Assembly (NCBI RefSeq): GCF_000384195.1
Contig: NZ_KB913034.1
Span: 1,495,714 to 1,559,713 of the forward strand
Source of the DNA: Allobaculum stercoricanis DSM 13633
GTDB taxonomy: Bacteria > Bacillota_I > Bacilli_A > Erysipelotrichales > Erysipelotrichaceae
DNA: 64,000 nt
Reading direction: 5' to 3'
The notes beneath the pieces were generated by a model. The model made no database searches. It had not been told where the DNA came from and saw only the letters and a program-made list of their open reading frames with translations. Shown here piece after piece: positions 8,701 through 16,680 of the stretch. Every line of letters begins with the position of its first letter. The stretch's first letter is position 1. The position numbers and the translations under genes are program-made.

Positions 8701-8933
8701 TCACTTTAATAAATAATATTCATCATCTCGAAAATCATAAGACAAGCTTAGAACTGTTTTGATTCTATGATTGATCCCCTCTGTTTTGCCATTAAACAAG
8801 TAGAAATCTGTATAGCGAATCCATTCCAGTGTCTGAGGATTAAATTAGAGAACCATTTAAAATGTTTATTCTTTATCGCATTGCATATTTCTACAATATA
8901 CGTAAGATGATTTTCCAGGCATACTAATAACTT
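8701..8933 (-). pseudogene. ISL3-family transposase C-terminal remnant
   Basis: Minus-strand translation gives ENHLTYIVEICNAIKNKHF in one frame and, after a one-base shift near 8842, NGKTEGINHRIKTV and SYDFRDDEYY before a TGA at 8701. The NG-x-x-EGIN-x-x-IK pattern followed by a 'YGFRN'-like segment is the conserved C-terminus of ISL3 transposases. No start or catalytic N-terminal part remains. It abuts the broken rfbD copy and marks the left edge of the accessory island. Confidence 0.72.
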
Positions 8934-8934
8934 T

Positions 8935-8968
8935 TATATGATGAATATATTTAATTGTTCATCATATA
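8935..8968. repeat. 11-bp inverted repeat with 12-base loop
   Basis: TATATGATGAA (8935-8945) pairs with TTCATCATATA (8958-8968). There is no U-tract, so it is not an obvious terminator. It lies just upstream of the ISL3 remnant. Its role is unknown. Confidence 0.6.
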
Positions 8969-9201
8969 CTAATTGCCTAGACATGGATTAAGATCAATTA
9001 AAAAACGTCTTTTATATAGGGTATAAATCATACACATTAGAGGAAACTTAATTTAATAAGTGTCATAAATCGTGAACAAATCGATTCAGTGCCTAGTACA
9101 TGTGCTATTCCTATATCGGCATTCGTTATTTATTTCAACTCAAATTATCATCCAGCTTATAAGAACCTGCAATGGAGATTAATTTTACTTTATTAAACTT
9201 A

Positions 9202-9585
9202 TCAAACGACTTTTACAATTATCTTTTTGCATCTTTTATTTATTGCCTCTTCTAACCAAGAAAAAAGCATATCGTAAACATCCTTTGTATCCTCATAATC
9301 AAATTTACGGGTTGCATATGATTTTAAATCATCCAAATATTCTGATATATTTGTTATCACCTCTATAGATTCATCTCCAAATGCTCCTTTGCATTGATGA
9401 TAATCTCTCGTGAACCCTAACCATCCAGCACCTTCAAGGTCTGGATCTCGTAATATATCGTCCAAGTAGCCTTCCCACACATGTAATATTTCCATATCTT
9501 CTCTATCTGATTCAAATATTATTTCAGGCTCATCATCAAAATTCTCAAAGAATTTATAATTATCTTTTATCTTTCCAATGTCCAT
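9202..9585 (-). CDS. Putative immunity protein for the adjacent toxin-like gene
   Basis: This 127-residue soluble protein is rich in Asp and Glu, with a Lys-rich last ten residues. I recognise no named family. The ATG at 9585 lies inside the end of the upstream gene (26-base overlap) and follows AAAGGAG by 10 bases, so the two are coupled. A small acidic protein immediately after a basic, toxin-like ORF is the usual arrangement of polymorphic toxin and immunity genes. The function is inferred from that layout only. Aromatic residues (WEGYLDD, WLGFTRDYHQ, SWLEEA) suggest a compact fold rather than a disordered tail. Confidence 0.6.
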   Translation of the reverse strand: MDIGKIKDNYKFFENFDDEPEIIFESDREDMEILHVWEGYLDDILRDPDLEGAGWLGFTRDYHQCKGAFGDESIEVITNISEYLDDLKSYATRKFDYEDTKDVYDMLFSWLEEAINKRCKKIIVKVV

Positions 9586-10000
9586 TGTCTAACTGCTCCT
9601 TTTGTCCCTTTGTTAGCGTTCCTTTTTTTCGAGCTATTATTGCATCTCTCCACTCTTTTTTTGAAATCCATTTGTTTTTTCCTACTAAAATCTCTTCTGT
9701 CTTTGGATGTGCGTTTTTTCCATATCCAACGCCTGCTTTTTTACGTTCGACAACCCACGAATCCCCTTGCCCAGCTGGAGCATTAGGAGTGGGTGTATGC
9801 CAGCGACTCGTATAGGAATAATCACCTTGTTTCCATGTATATTTTACTTGATCATATCCGTTTTTACGTTCCTCTTTGATCGTAGCAGAAGATGGAATTT
9901 TTATCGGAGAACCTTTAGGTAAATTCTTTTCAATATAATCCTTATGATTTTTCCGTGCACCGTAAGTATTTCCAAAACCTCCGTGAAAACCTGCACCCAT
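9560..10000 (-). CDS. Putative stand-alone toxin domain (polymorphic-toxin type)
   Basis: This 146-residue protein is strongly basic. It opens with GAGFHGGFGNTYGARKNH, a Gly-rich linker of the sort that often precedes C-terminal toxin modules. It then carries conserved-looking segments SRWHTPTP, GDSWVVERKKAG and a final LDNGHWKDKR, with His, Trp, Arg and Lys residues that could form a nuclease-like site. No signal peptide, LXG or Rhs part is present, so it would be a free toxin module or a relic cut from a larger protein. Its ATG overlaps the DUF4417 stop as TAATG, and its own end overlaps the putative immunity gene. The family is not recognised and toxicity is inference. Confidence 0.55.
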   Translation of the reverse strand: MGAGFHGGFGNTYGARKNHKDYIEKNLPKGSPIKIPSSATIKEERKNGYDQVKYTWKQGDYSYTSRWHTPTPNAPAGQGDSWVVERKKAGVGYGKNAHPKTEEILVGKNKWISKKEWRDAIIARKKGTLTKGQKEQLDNGHWKDKR

Positions 10001-10665
10001 TAAGCATCCACAGCCTTTCTGCTTTGCATAAATTCACTATCGAATTGCAATATTTCAATTCCCATTTCCTGATACGGAGCAAAAACTTCTTGCGGCATTG
10101 CACCATATACAATAAGAGCTGAAGGTTTCAAGCTTTCAATTACATAATTAAGTCCTCTTTGGAAATAAGCACGTTCTACAACTAGCTTCATACACCCATG
10201 CGAGCCTACTGCTATAACGCCATGTTTTGTTATTCCTGCACAAGATAGTTTATAAGTTCTTTTATCTCCAAAGCGAATATTTGGAATCACGGCCACCCCA
10301 TTTTCTTGTAACCAATGAGCTATCGCTCTGCTTCGATAGATATTCCAATACTGCATTACCAAAGGCATGTCGCGATAAACACTAAAATCAGGGGATATGA
10401 CTCCCTTAAATTTTTTGAGAATTGGAAGATAAACATGCGGTTTATTCCAAAGCCTTTCAAAGTTTGCGTCGTCTTCATAAAAATGTACCCATGCATCATA
10501 CTCAGTACTTCGCAATGCTTTTGTAAATGAAATTACTTTGTTTGGTTTTTGCGTTTCCAATTTTAAACATGGAATTTCTAACAAACTATCATAGTTAGCA
10601 TTTTTAATTAAAAATGCATGAAAAACATCTCTGCATCCGTTACGGGTGCTATTTATTCTTGACAT
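10000..10665 (-). CDS. DUF4417 protein (mobile-element associated)
   Basis: This 221-residue protein carries segments I associate with DUF4417: KFKGVISPDFSVYRDMPLVMQ, WNIYRSRAIAHWLQ, VIPNIRFGD and AVGSHGC near the middle, and YGAMPQ near the end. The family is common in phages and integrative elements of Bacillota and has no established function. The ATG follows AGAGGAGG by 7 bases. The next gene starts on its stop codon (TAATG), so this is the first gene of a three-gene coupled unit with the toxin-like and immunity-like genes. A 12-bp stem hairpin lies about 120 bases upstream. Confidence 0.75.
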   Translation of the reverse strand: MSRINSTRNGCRDVFHAFLIKNANYDSLLEIPCLKLETQKPNKVISFTKALRSTEYDAWVHFYEDDANFERLWNKPHVYLPILKKFKGVISPDFSVYRDMPLVMQYWNIYRSRAIAHWLQENGVAVIPNIRFGDKRTYKLSCAGITKHGVIAVGSHGCMKLVVERAYFQRGLNYVIESLKPSALIVYGAMPQEVFAPYQEMGIEILQFDSEFMQSRKAVDA

Positions 10666-10783
10666 AAATTATGCCTCCTCTTTTGCTGTTTTTTTCAATG
10701 TTTTTATATGGCTTTCTTGAAAAAATCTTCAGATGTGGCATAATTTCAATGTTTAGATTAGGATGATCACATCCGAAGAAATC

Positions 10784-10826
10784 GCATCTAATAAACTGTT
10801 CCCGCAATTTATTAGATGCATTTTTT
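10784..10826 (+). terminator. Terminator-like hairpin on the plus strand, upstream of DUF4417
   Basis: GCATCTAATAAA and TTTATTAGATGC form a 12-bp stem with a 12-base loop, followed on the plus strand by TTTTTT. No plus-strand gene precedes it. It may insulate the unit, end an unseen antisense RNA, or act as a binding site. Confidence 0.6.
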
Positions 10827-10887
10827 AATTGATGGACTACTACAATCAATACCTACCACCCCCTTTCATAAAATCAATCACATTCCT

Positions 10888-11427
10888 CTATGCAAACTGC
10901 TGAAGCAATCTTAATTCATAATTGGTATAGTCTCTATGACCATAGGTTAGCCATTTCTGATAATAAGAATAAGCGTAGTCAGATGCCTCACGGCTGATAT
11001 CAAAATGATTGTAGATTTCATATGGATTCTGAAGCTTGAGCTTATGAATAAGTACAGGTGGAGCAAGAGCGTACTTCGCAAAAAAATTAGCTTCAGCTTC
11101 TGCCAATTCACTTGCTTCTGAATGATCTAATACGATATGTCCGCATTCATGACAAATTGTATTATTGATACGTCTATACTCATTTTCGTCGTTATAAAAA
11201 ATATACCAATGCCCTCCTTTCTTAACAGAAAATCCATCCTCACTTTCTTCCAGCATAAGTCTACGTGTCTCAATAGGTTTAGAAGAATATGGGACTACGA
11301 TAACTCCAAGTTTTGTTGCAATTTCAAATCCACTGATTGGAATACATTGAATAGATAGTCTCTCAAAAAGATCGACGATAATCTCTTTGATTTCTTCGTA
11401 TCGTTCTGCTGATAATCTATATATCAA
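10888..11427 (-). CDS. ImmA/IrrE-family metallopeptidase
   Basis: This 179-residue protein has the zinc-binding HECGH at residues 93-97 and a downstream acidic ligand in ELAEAEANFFAKYALAP, which is diagnostic for the ImmA/IrrE (DUF955) family. ImmA cleaves the partner XRE repressor ImmR in ICEBs1. The start is a TTG at 11427 that overlaps the stop of the XRE gene (TTGA); GGGGAGG lies 7 bases before it, which supports this unusual codon. It likely regulates the island's genes by destroying the adjacent repressor, as in ICEs and prophages. No integrase or conjugation gene remains nearby. Confidence 0.85.
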   Translation of the reverse strand: MIYRLSAERYEEIKEIIVDLFERLSIQCIPISGFEIATKLGVIVVPYSSKPIETRRLMLEESEDGFSVKKGGHWYIFYNDENEYRRINNTICHECGHIVLDHSEASELAEAEANFFAKYALAPPVLIHKLKLQNPYEIYNHFDISREASDYAYSYYQKWLTYGHRDYTNYELRLLQQFA

Positions 11428-11741
11428 TATTGATCCTCCCCAAACAAAGCATTAATGAGAGCTCGTTTTTGCTCTACGGTTATATTTGCAGAATTTCTTG
11501 CTAACAATCGCTCAACCCTTGGATAATCAAAACCATCTTGTTCTATACCGAGTAGATAATCGGAGGTAGTGTGTAATGCTGTTGCGATATTAGCGACCAC
11601 ATTTGCCTTAGGCTCTCTATCTCCTGAAATATATCGAGATAGGGTAGCTTCAGTAGTGTTAATCCTTTTAGCAAGTTCCTTTTGGGTTGTACCTTGCCTT
11701 TGCAATAAACTCAATAACCTCTCTCCAAACTCCTTACTCAT
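11424..11741 (-). CDS. XRE-family (cI-like) transcriptional repressor
   Basis: This 105-residue protein has an N-terminal HTH_3 domain: RLLSLLQRQGTTQKELAKRINTTEATLSRYISGDREP at residues 8-44, with the helix-turn-helix in TQKELAKR and EATLSRY. A short C-terminal tail follows (residues 66-105). The start ATG follows GGGAGG. It overlaps the ImmA-like gene, as in ImmR-ImmA modules. A possible operator, GTTAC-N8-GTAAC, lies at 11762-11779 just upstream. Control of the island is inferred. Confidence 0.85.
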   Translation of the reverse strand: MSKEFGERLLSLLQRQGTTQKELAKRINTTEATLSRYISGDREPKANVVANIATALHTTSDYLLGIEQDGFDYPRVERLLARNSANITVEQKRALINALFGEDQY

Positions 11742-11761
11742 TGTCCTTCCTCCCTTTCGAC

Positions 11762-11779
11762 GTTACAAGTTTATGTAAC
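11762..11779. promoter_or_regulatory. Possible XRE repressor operator
   Basis: The inverted repeat GTTAC-AAGTTTAT-GTAAC lies about 20 bases upstream of the repressor ribosome site. Further TTACC motifs follow at about 11780-11830. Autoregulation is inferred from the position. Confidence 0.4.
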
Positions 11780-11912
11780 TTACCATAAGTATAATAATCA
11801 TTACCGTTTGTATCAAGTTTCTTACCGATTTTTTTTCTGTAACCAAATCTAACATTTTAGAAAAAAGCGCACAAAAGCCCTGACGTTTTTGAAAAAATAA
11901 AATAGTAAAATT

Positions 11913-13163
11913 CTAGAAGGCTACTTGTGCCAGTTGTTCTGGCATGAGAGTTATCCCAAAATTTTCAAGCTTCTTTAAAGTTGATATCAACTTATTTTTG
12001 TGATTTTTCTTTTCAAAGTAATCTGATCCTAAATCTTCATATCTCTCATTCTTTTTGAGTAGTTGCCAAATGATTTGTAACATTGCATGTGCAACTGCAA
12101 CAATAGCTCTTTTCCTTCCTCTATGTGAGGCAATCCGTTTATACATTTCTCCAAAGTAAGAATCTTTTTTCAACACAGCTGAGTGAGCACAGACAACTAA
12201 AGTACTTCTTAAGAGTTTATTCCCCTTGTTTGTTCTTCCATTCTTTCGTTTCCCAGCACTTTCATGATTTCCAGGACATAGTCCACCCCATGAACACAAA
12301 GCTCCGCTTGTCGGAAAGCGCGACATATCTGTTCCAATGATTGAAATGATCGTTTGTGCACTTGTATCTGAAATACCAGGGATGTCTTTGATTAAATCAA
12401 CTGCGTTTTCTTCTTCTTCGTTTAGATGATTTGAAATGTCGTCATTAAGTTCTTTAATGTGCGCTTCAAGTTCTGAAATATGAGTTCGAATCACTTTGAT
12501 CATCTTTGCCTGAATTGGGCTGATACAACCTTGCATATCTTTGATCAATTGTTTTTTAGGTGCTTTTAATCGTTTAGAAATTAACTTTTCTGCAAGAAGT
12601 CGTTCATAAGCTTCTTCGTCAAAAATTTCGCCAGAAACAATATAGTCAAGAAGAGCTTTTCCACTCTTACCATTAATATCGGATATTGTCCCAGATAGTT
12701 TGATATTCGCTCCTTCTAACATTTTCTGCAGTCGATTCTTTTCAGCACCTAAATCAACGATCAATGATTTTCTGTATCTGCATAGTTCGCGAAGTTCTCT
12801 TTGACGTCTATTTGGAATAAAACTCGGTTTAAGAAGTCCATTCATTAAGAGATCAGAAATCCATTCAGCATCTTTTACATCTGTTTTTCGCCCAGGAACT
12901 TGTTTCATGTGTTGAGCATTGACAACCATTGGGTTTAAATCATAGCCTTCAAGAATATTAAAAACAGGCTTCCAGTATGAAGCTGTACTTTCCATCGCTA
13001 CAGCTTCGCATTGATTAGCTGTTAATCAATCCACAAGATCGAGAAGATCTTGTGTTGATGCACCAAAAGAACGAATTTCAGTAGATTGTTTCGTTCTCAA
13101 ACAAGCAACCAAAATCTTTTTGTGAACATCGATACCACAACAAACCGCATATAGTCTTTCCAT
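11913..13163 (-). pseudogene. IS110-family transposase with an in-frame TGA
   Basis: The full frame would run from ATG 13163 (preceded by GGAGG) to 11913, about 415 codons. It starts MERLYAVCCGIDVHKK with the DEDD-domain Asp, includes MESTASYWKPV, and has the Transposase_20 region IPGISDTSAQTIISIIG and SAGKRKNGRTNKG. A TGA at 13026-13028 lies within DLVD-stop-LTANQCEAVAMEST. Relatives usually have a Trp there, so this looks like a TGG-to-TGA nonsense mutation. An internal ATG (12995) would yield a product lacking the first catalytic Asp. The element is probably inactive unless the TGA is read through. Confidence 0.88.
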
Positions 13164-13440
13164 AATTACCTCCAAAAATAGAAAAGCGGCCGATCTTCTG
13201 CGAATTAATATTTTTTTCTACGTTCTCGAGCAGGGCGAATTATTCGTTCTGTTTCGAAACAGTCAGTGGTGCATACAGAAGATCTTCTATCAATTTTTTT
13301 TGCGAGATCAAATCTCAAAAAAGCAACGATCTCTTCCGCTAATTTCAGTATAGCAAGAGAAAAAAGACCGAGTGATCAAATTCACTCGGTTACATCAGGA
13401 GTGGTAGAGCCCGACTGTATGGTTATTTTTTTTGAAATTT
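13164..13440 (-). ncRNA. Candidate IS110 bridge-RNA region
   Basis: This roughly 275-base non-coding stretch lies upstream of an IS110 transposase, where IS110-group elements encode their guide (bridge) RNA. On the minus strand it can form hairpins CCGAGTGA/TCACTCGG (about 13368-13389), AGAAGATCTTCT (about 13279-13290) and GTTTCGAAAC (13252-13261). The RNA assignment is inferred from position and structure only. The element ends were not resolved. Confidence 0.4.
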
Positions 13441-13520
13441 TCGTACTTTAATTCAAACAAATAAATTTTATGAAATTCCAGATTTATTAACGTTTTGCTC
13501 AATAGAATTTTTACATATAA

Positions 13521-13575
13521 AAAAGCGAAGCATCTCGAATTTCGAAATATCGATCAATTCGAGTTCTTCGCCTTA
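13521..13575 (-). terminator. Terminator of the rfb operon
   Basis: Stems GCGAAG/CTTCGC and CTCGAATT/AATTCGAG lie about 120 bases after rfbD, with a T-rich flank on the minus strand. It resembles the hairpin at 8293-8350. Confidence 0.65.
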
Positions 13576-13692
13576 TTTTATTGTTTATTTTAGCGGGATA
13601 TTTTAATCTCTCTGTGTTTCACAAATCCGATTCAATCTGATTCACCGATTGTCGGCCTTTCTTATTTCGTCAAGATGAATTTACTTGAAAGA

Positions 13693-14556
13693 CTAAAGTT
13701 CGCCCATGTCTTTTAAGACTTCAAGGTAACGTCCTAATGCATCTTGCCATGCTGGAAGTGGTGTGAATCCAGCTTGTTCTACTGCTGAAAGATCCATTCT
13801 AGAGTTTGTTGGACGTTTTGCTTTTGCTTCGTATTGGTCAGATCCGACTGGAACGACTTTTACTTTCATGTTGGCTTGTTTGAAGATTTCTTTAGCAAAG
13901 TTGTACCAAGAAATATATTCGCCTGTATTGCTGACATGATATGTACCATATTTTTCAGTTTCGATCATATCGACAACAAGTCTTGCTAAGTCAACAGTGT
14001 ATGTAGGTAATCCAATTTGGTCATCAACAACAGTTAAGCTGTCGCGAGTTTTTCCTAAACGAATCATTGTGCGGATGAAGTTTTGTCCACTTTTTCCAAA
14101 TACCCAGGAAATACGTAAGATCCAATTTTTTTCGTTTTGCATCACATAGTCTTCACCTTCAGATTTTGTGATTCCATAAACGTTTAATGGATTTTTTTCA
14201 TCATCGATTTTCCAAGGTTCAGTTCCTTGACCATCAAATACATAGTCTGTAGAAAAGTACATCAAAGGAATATCGAGCTGACGGCAAGTATCCGCAATAT
14301 ATTTTGTTCCTAATGCATTTACAGCTTCTACTGTTTCGAATAATTCAGGTTCTTCTGCTTTATCGACTGCTGTCCAAGCTGCGCAATGCACAACGACATC
14401 GTAGTTGCCACGAGAAATGACACGTTCAACTTCGTTGCGTTTTGTGATATCCATTTCTGCAACATCTACCCCTTCTGGGTTATAGCCGCGTTTTTTTGCT
14501 TCTAAGATTACGTCATTTCCTAATTGACCTTTAGCGCCGGTAATCAAAATTTTCAT
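13693..14556 (-). CDS. rfbD: dTDP-4-dehydrorhamnose reductase
   Basis: This 287-residue enzyme reduces dTDP-4-dehydro-L-rhamnose to dTDP-L-rhamnose, the last step of the pathway. It has the extended-SDR Rossmann motif ITGAKGQLGNDV at the N-terminus, an FSTDYVFDG segment, and the catalytic YGITKSEGE (YxxxK). The ATG at 14556 follows AAGGAG. An in-frame upstream start (14607) would add 17 residues that the family lacks. It is the last gene of rfbA-C-B-D. Its 3' third is duplicated at 8381-8659. Confidence 0.95.
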   Translation of the reverse strand: MKILITGAKGQLGNDVILEAKKRGYNPEGVDVAEMDITKRNEVERVISRGNYDVVVHCAAWTAVDKAEEPELFETVEAVNALGTKYIADTCRQLDIPLMYFSTDYVFDGQGTEPWKIDDEKNPLNVYGITKSEGEDYVMQNEKNWILRISWVFGKSGQNFIRTMIRLGKTRDSLTVVDDQIGLPTYTVDLARLVVDMIETEKYGTYHVSNTGEYISWYNFAKEIFKQANMKVKVVPVGSDQYEAKAKRPTNSRMDLSAVEQAGFTPLPAWQDALGRYLEVLKDMGEL

Positions 14557-14744
14557 TTTGTGTGATCTCCTTGATAAAAGCCGGATTGCGATTTCAATCA
14601 TCGTCATCTCCGGCTTATTGTTTACTTCGTTTGATGAGAATCCATTGACTATACGTTAAATTGCGGATTGATTTGATCTTCAATTCAACATCGCATCTCT
14701 TTGATGGAGCATATCAATGGAAAGAATAAGCCAGTTTTTCTTGC

Positions 14745-15779
14745 TTATTCTTCAACGCGGCCTTTGTCCACGTACATTTTCTGGAAGTAGTTTTGATAAT
14801 CACCAGAGAGGATGTTTTTCCACCAGTCTTCGTTATCTAAATACCATTGAATTGTTTTGGCAATTCCTGTATCGAAGTTTTCTTCTGGCTTCCAGCCCAA
14901 TTCGTTTTCAATTTTAGCAGGATCGATCGCATAACGACGGTCATGACCTTTACGGTCTTGAACATATGTGATTAAAGATTCTGGTTTATTTACCGCATTT
15001 AATACAGTTTTTACAACTTGTAAGTTAGAACGTTCGTTGTGTCCACCGATGTTGTAAGTTTCACCAACTTTACCGTGACGGATAATTAAGTCGATCGCTT
15101 TGCAGTGGTCTAAAACATATAACCAGTCACGAACGTTTGCACCATCACCATATACTGGTAATTTTTCGTCTGCTGTAGCTCGAGAAATCATTAATGGGAT
15201 CAGTTTTTCTGGGAACTGATAAGGTCCATAGTTGTTGGAGCAGCAAGAGATCGTTACAGGTAATCCATAAGTTCTGTGGTATGCCTTCACGAATAAATCC
15301 GCAGCTGCTTTAGAAGAGGAATAAGGAGAGCTTGTGTGGATTGGAGTTTCTTCTGTGAAGAATAAGTCTGGACGATCTAATGGTAAATCTCCGTATACTT
15401 CATCTGTAGATACTTGGTGATAACGAGTTACCCCAAATTCACGAGATGCGTCTAATAAAGTTGTTGTTCCTAATACGTTTGTTTTAACGAAGATTTCTGG
15501 ATCTTCAATGGAACGGTCAACGTGGCTTTCAGCCGCGAAGTTTACAACTACATCTGGTCTTTCTTTTTCGAAAAGATCGAAGATGAATTCACGATCAGCG
15601 ATATCACCTTTAACGAATTTGTAGTTAGGTTCGTTTTCGGATTCCTTGCAGTTTTCAAGGTTTCCTGCATAAGTTAATTTATCCAAGTTAATGAACATAT
15701 CTTCTGGATATTTTTTAACCATATAGTTGACGAAGTTGGCACCGATAAATCCAGCTCCACCTGTGACTAAAAATTTCAT
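14745..15779 (-). CDS. rfbB: dTDP-glucose 4,6-dehydratase
   Basis: This 344-residue NAD-dependent extended SDR converts dTDP-glucose to dTDP-4-dehydro-6-deoxyglucose. Motifs are TGGAGFIGAN (residues 6-15) for NAD, STDEVYGDL with the catalytic Asp-Glu pair, and YSSSKAA with the catalytic Tyr/Lys. The length is exactly that of the family. The ribosome site AAGGG precedes the ATG. It sits between rfbC and rfbD with gaps of 64 and 188 bases, consistent with one operon. Confidence 0.96.
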   Translation of the reverse strand: MKFLVTGGAGFIGANFVNYMVKKYPEDMFINLDKLTYAGNLENCKESENEPNYKFVKGDIADREFIFDLFEKERPDVVVNFAAESHVDRSIEDPEIFVKTNVLGTTTLLDASREFGVTRYHQVSTDEVYGDLPLDRPDLFFTEETPIHTSSPYSSSKAAADLFVKAYHRTYGLPVTISCCSNNYGPYQFPEKLIPLMISRATADEKLPVYGDGANVRDWLYVLDHCKAIDLIIRHGKVGETYNIGGHNERSNLQVVKTVLNAVNKPESLITYVQDRKGHDRRYAIDPAKIENELGWKPEENFDTGIAKTIQWYLDNEDWWKNILSGDYQNYFQKMYVDKGRVEE

Positions 15780-15843
15780 AGTTTTCCCTTTCTAAGGCAC
15801 AAAGCATTTAGCTTGTGATCTTTTTTATTTTATTTTTTAAACT

Positions 15844-16416
15844 TTATTTTTCTTGATAAACGAAATGGTTATTAGATTGTTCTAATTCTGGAGCAATGCG
15901 ATCTTTATCAGAAAGAACAGGTTCTAACCCTTCAAGAAGTGTTCCCCAATCCACATTGACTGTTGGATCGTCGTAGCGAATTGCTCCTTCAGATTCCTTG
16001 TTATAAACGTTATCGACTTTATAACGGAATTCTACATCAGGACTTAAAGTTAAAAAGCCGTGCGCAAATCCTTGAGGAATGAAGAATTGACGGTGGTTTT
16101 CCGCAGAGAGTTCACAAGATACCCATTGTCCATAAGTAGGTGAACCTTTACGAATATCAACCGCAACGTCAATGACACGTCCTTTTGTGCAGCTCACTAA
16201 TTTCGATTGTGCATAAGGAGGGTTTTGCCAGTGTAAACCACGGATTGTTCCTTCTTGTGCAGAGAAAGACATATTGTCTTGAACGAAATCGACATCAATA
16301 CCTAATTTTTCATATTTAGGTTTGGAATATGTTTCAGTAAAGTATCCACGATGATCGCCAAACACATCTGTTTCTACGATCAATACACCTGGAATTTTAG
16401 TTTCAATTACTTTCAT
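15844..16416 (-). CDS. rfbC: dTDP-4-dehydrorhamnose 3,5-epimerase
   Basis: This 190-residue cupin epimerises C3 and C5 of the 4-keto sugar. Family segments are DHRGYFTETY, IRGLHWQNPP with the catalytic His, KLVSCTKGRVIDVAVDIRKGSPTYGQW and PQGFAHGFLTL. GAGG precedes the ATG. An 18-bp perfect palindrome lies in the 264-base gap before it. Confidence 0.95.
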   Translation of the reverse strand: MKVIETKIPGVLIVETDVFGDHRGYFTETYSKPKYEKLGIDVDFVQDNMSFSAQEGTIRGLHWQNPPYAQSKLVSCTKGRVIDVAVDIRKGSPTYGQWVSCELSAENHRQFFIPQGFAHGFLTLSPDVEFRYKVDNVYNKESEGAIRYDDPTVNVDWGTLLEGLEPVLSDKDRIAPELEQSNNHFVYQEK

Positions 16417-16449
16417 GTTTAATTGTTCCTCTATTCGCTATGGATTCAG

Positions 16450-16467
16450 CGTTTGAAATTTCAAACG
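16450..16467. promoter_or_regulatory. Perfect 18-bp palindrome between rfbA and rfbC
   Basis: CGTTTGAAATTTCAAACG is fully self-complementary, has no spacer and no U-tract, and lies 34 bases upstream of rfbC. An operator is more likely than a terminator. The binding protein is unknown. Confidence 0.45.
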
Positions 16468-16680
16468 ATCCAAAACGAGTTTGTATTTTAATCCATCAAC
16501 AAAATTGATCCTAGTTGATTTTAGCAAGTTCTTCTTTTTGAAAAAAGGGATTCATCTTGTTTGATTTTAGACAATTTAACTTTTCTATTTTTGAAAAATG
16601 ATTGCGCTTAATTTTTCAAAACTATCGACAATTGAATGATTGCTTGCGCTAAATCTGAAAAGAAATTTTGTCTATATTGT

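Noticed and set aside
10649..10849. 66-codon frame upstream of DUF4417
   Set aside because: It contains the DUF4417 ribosome site and a strong hairpin, so it is better read as a leader.
8652..13194. Shared AAGCGGCCGAT at the rfbD-fragment junction and beside IS110, in inverted order
   Set aside because: Eleven bases are too few to claim element ends, and the IS110 boundaries are not resolved.
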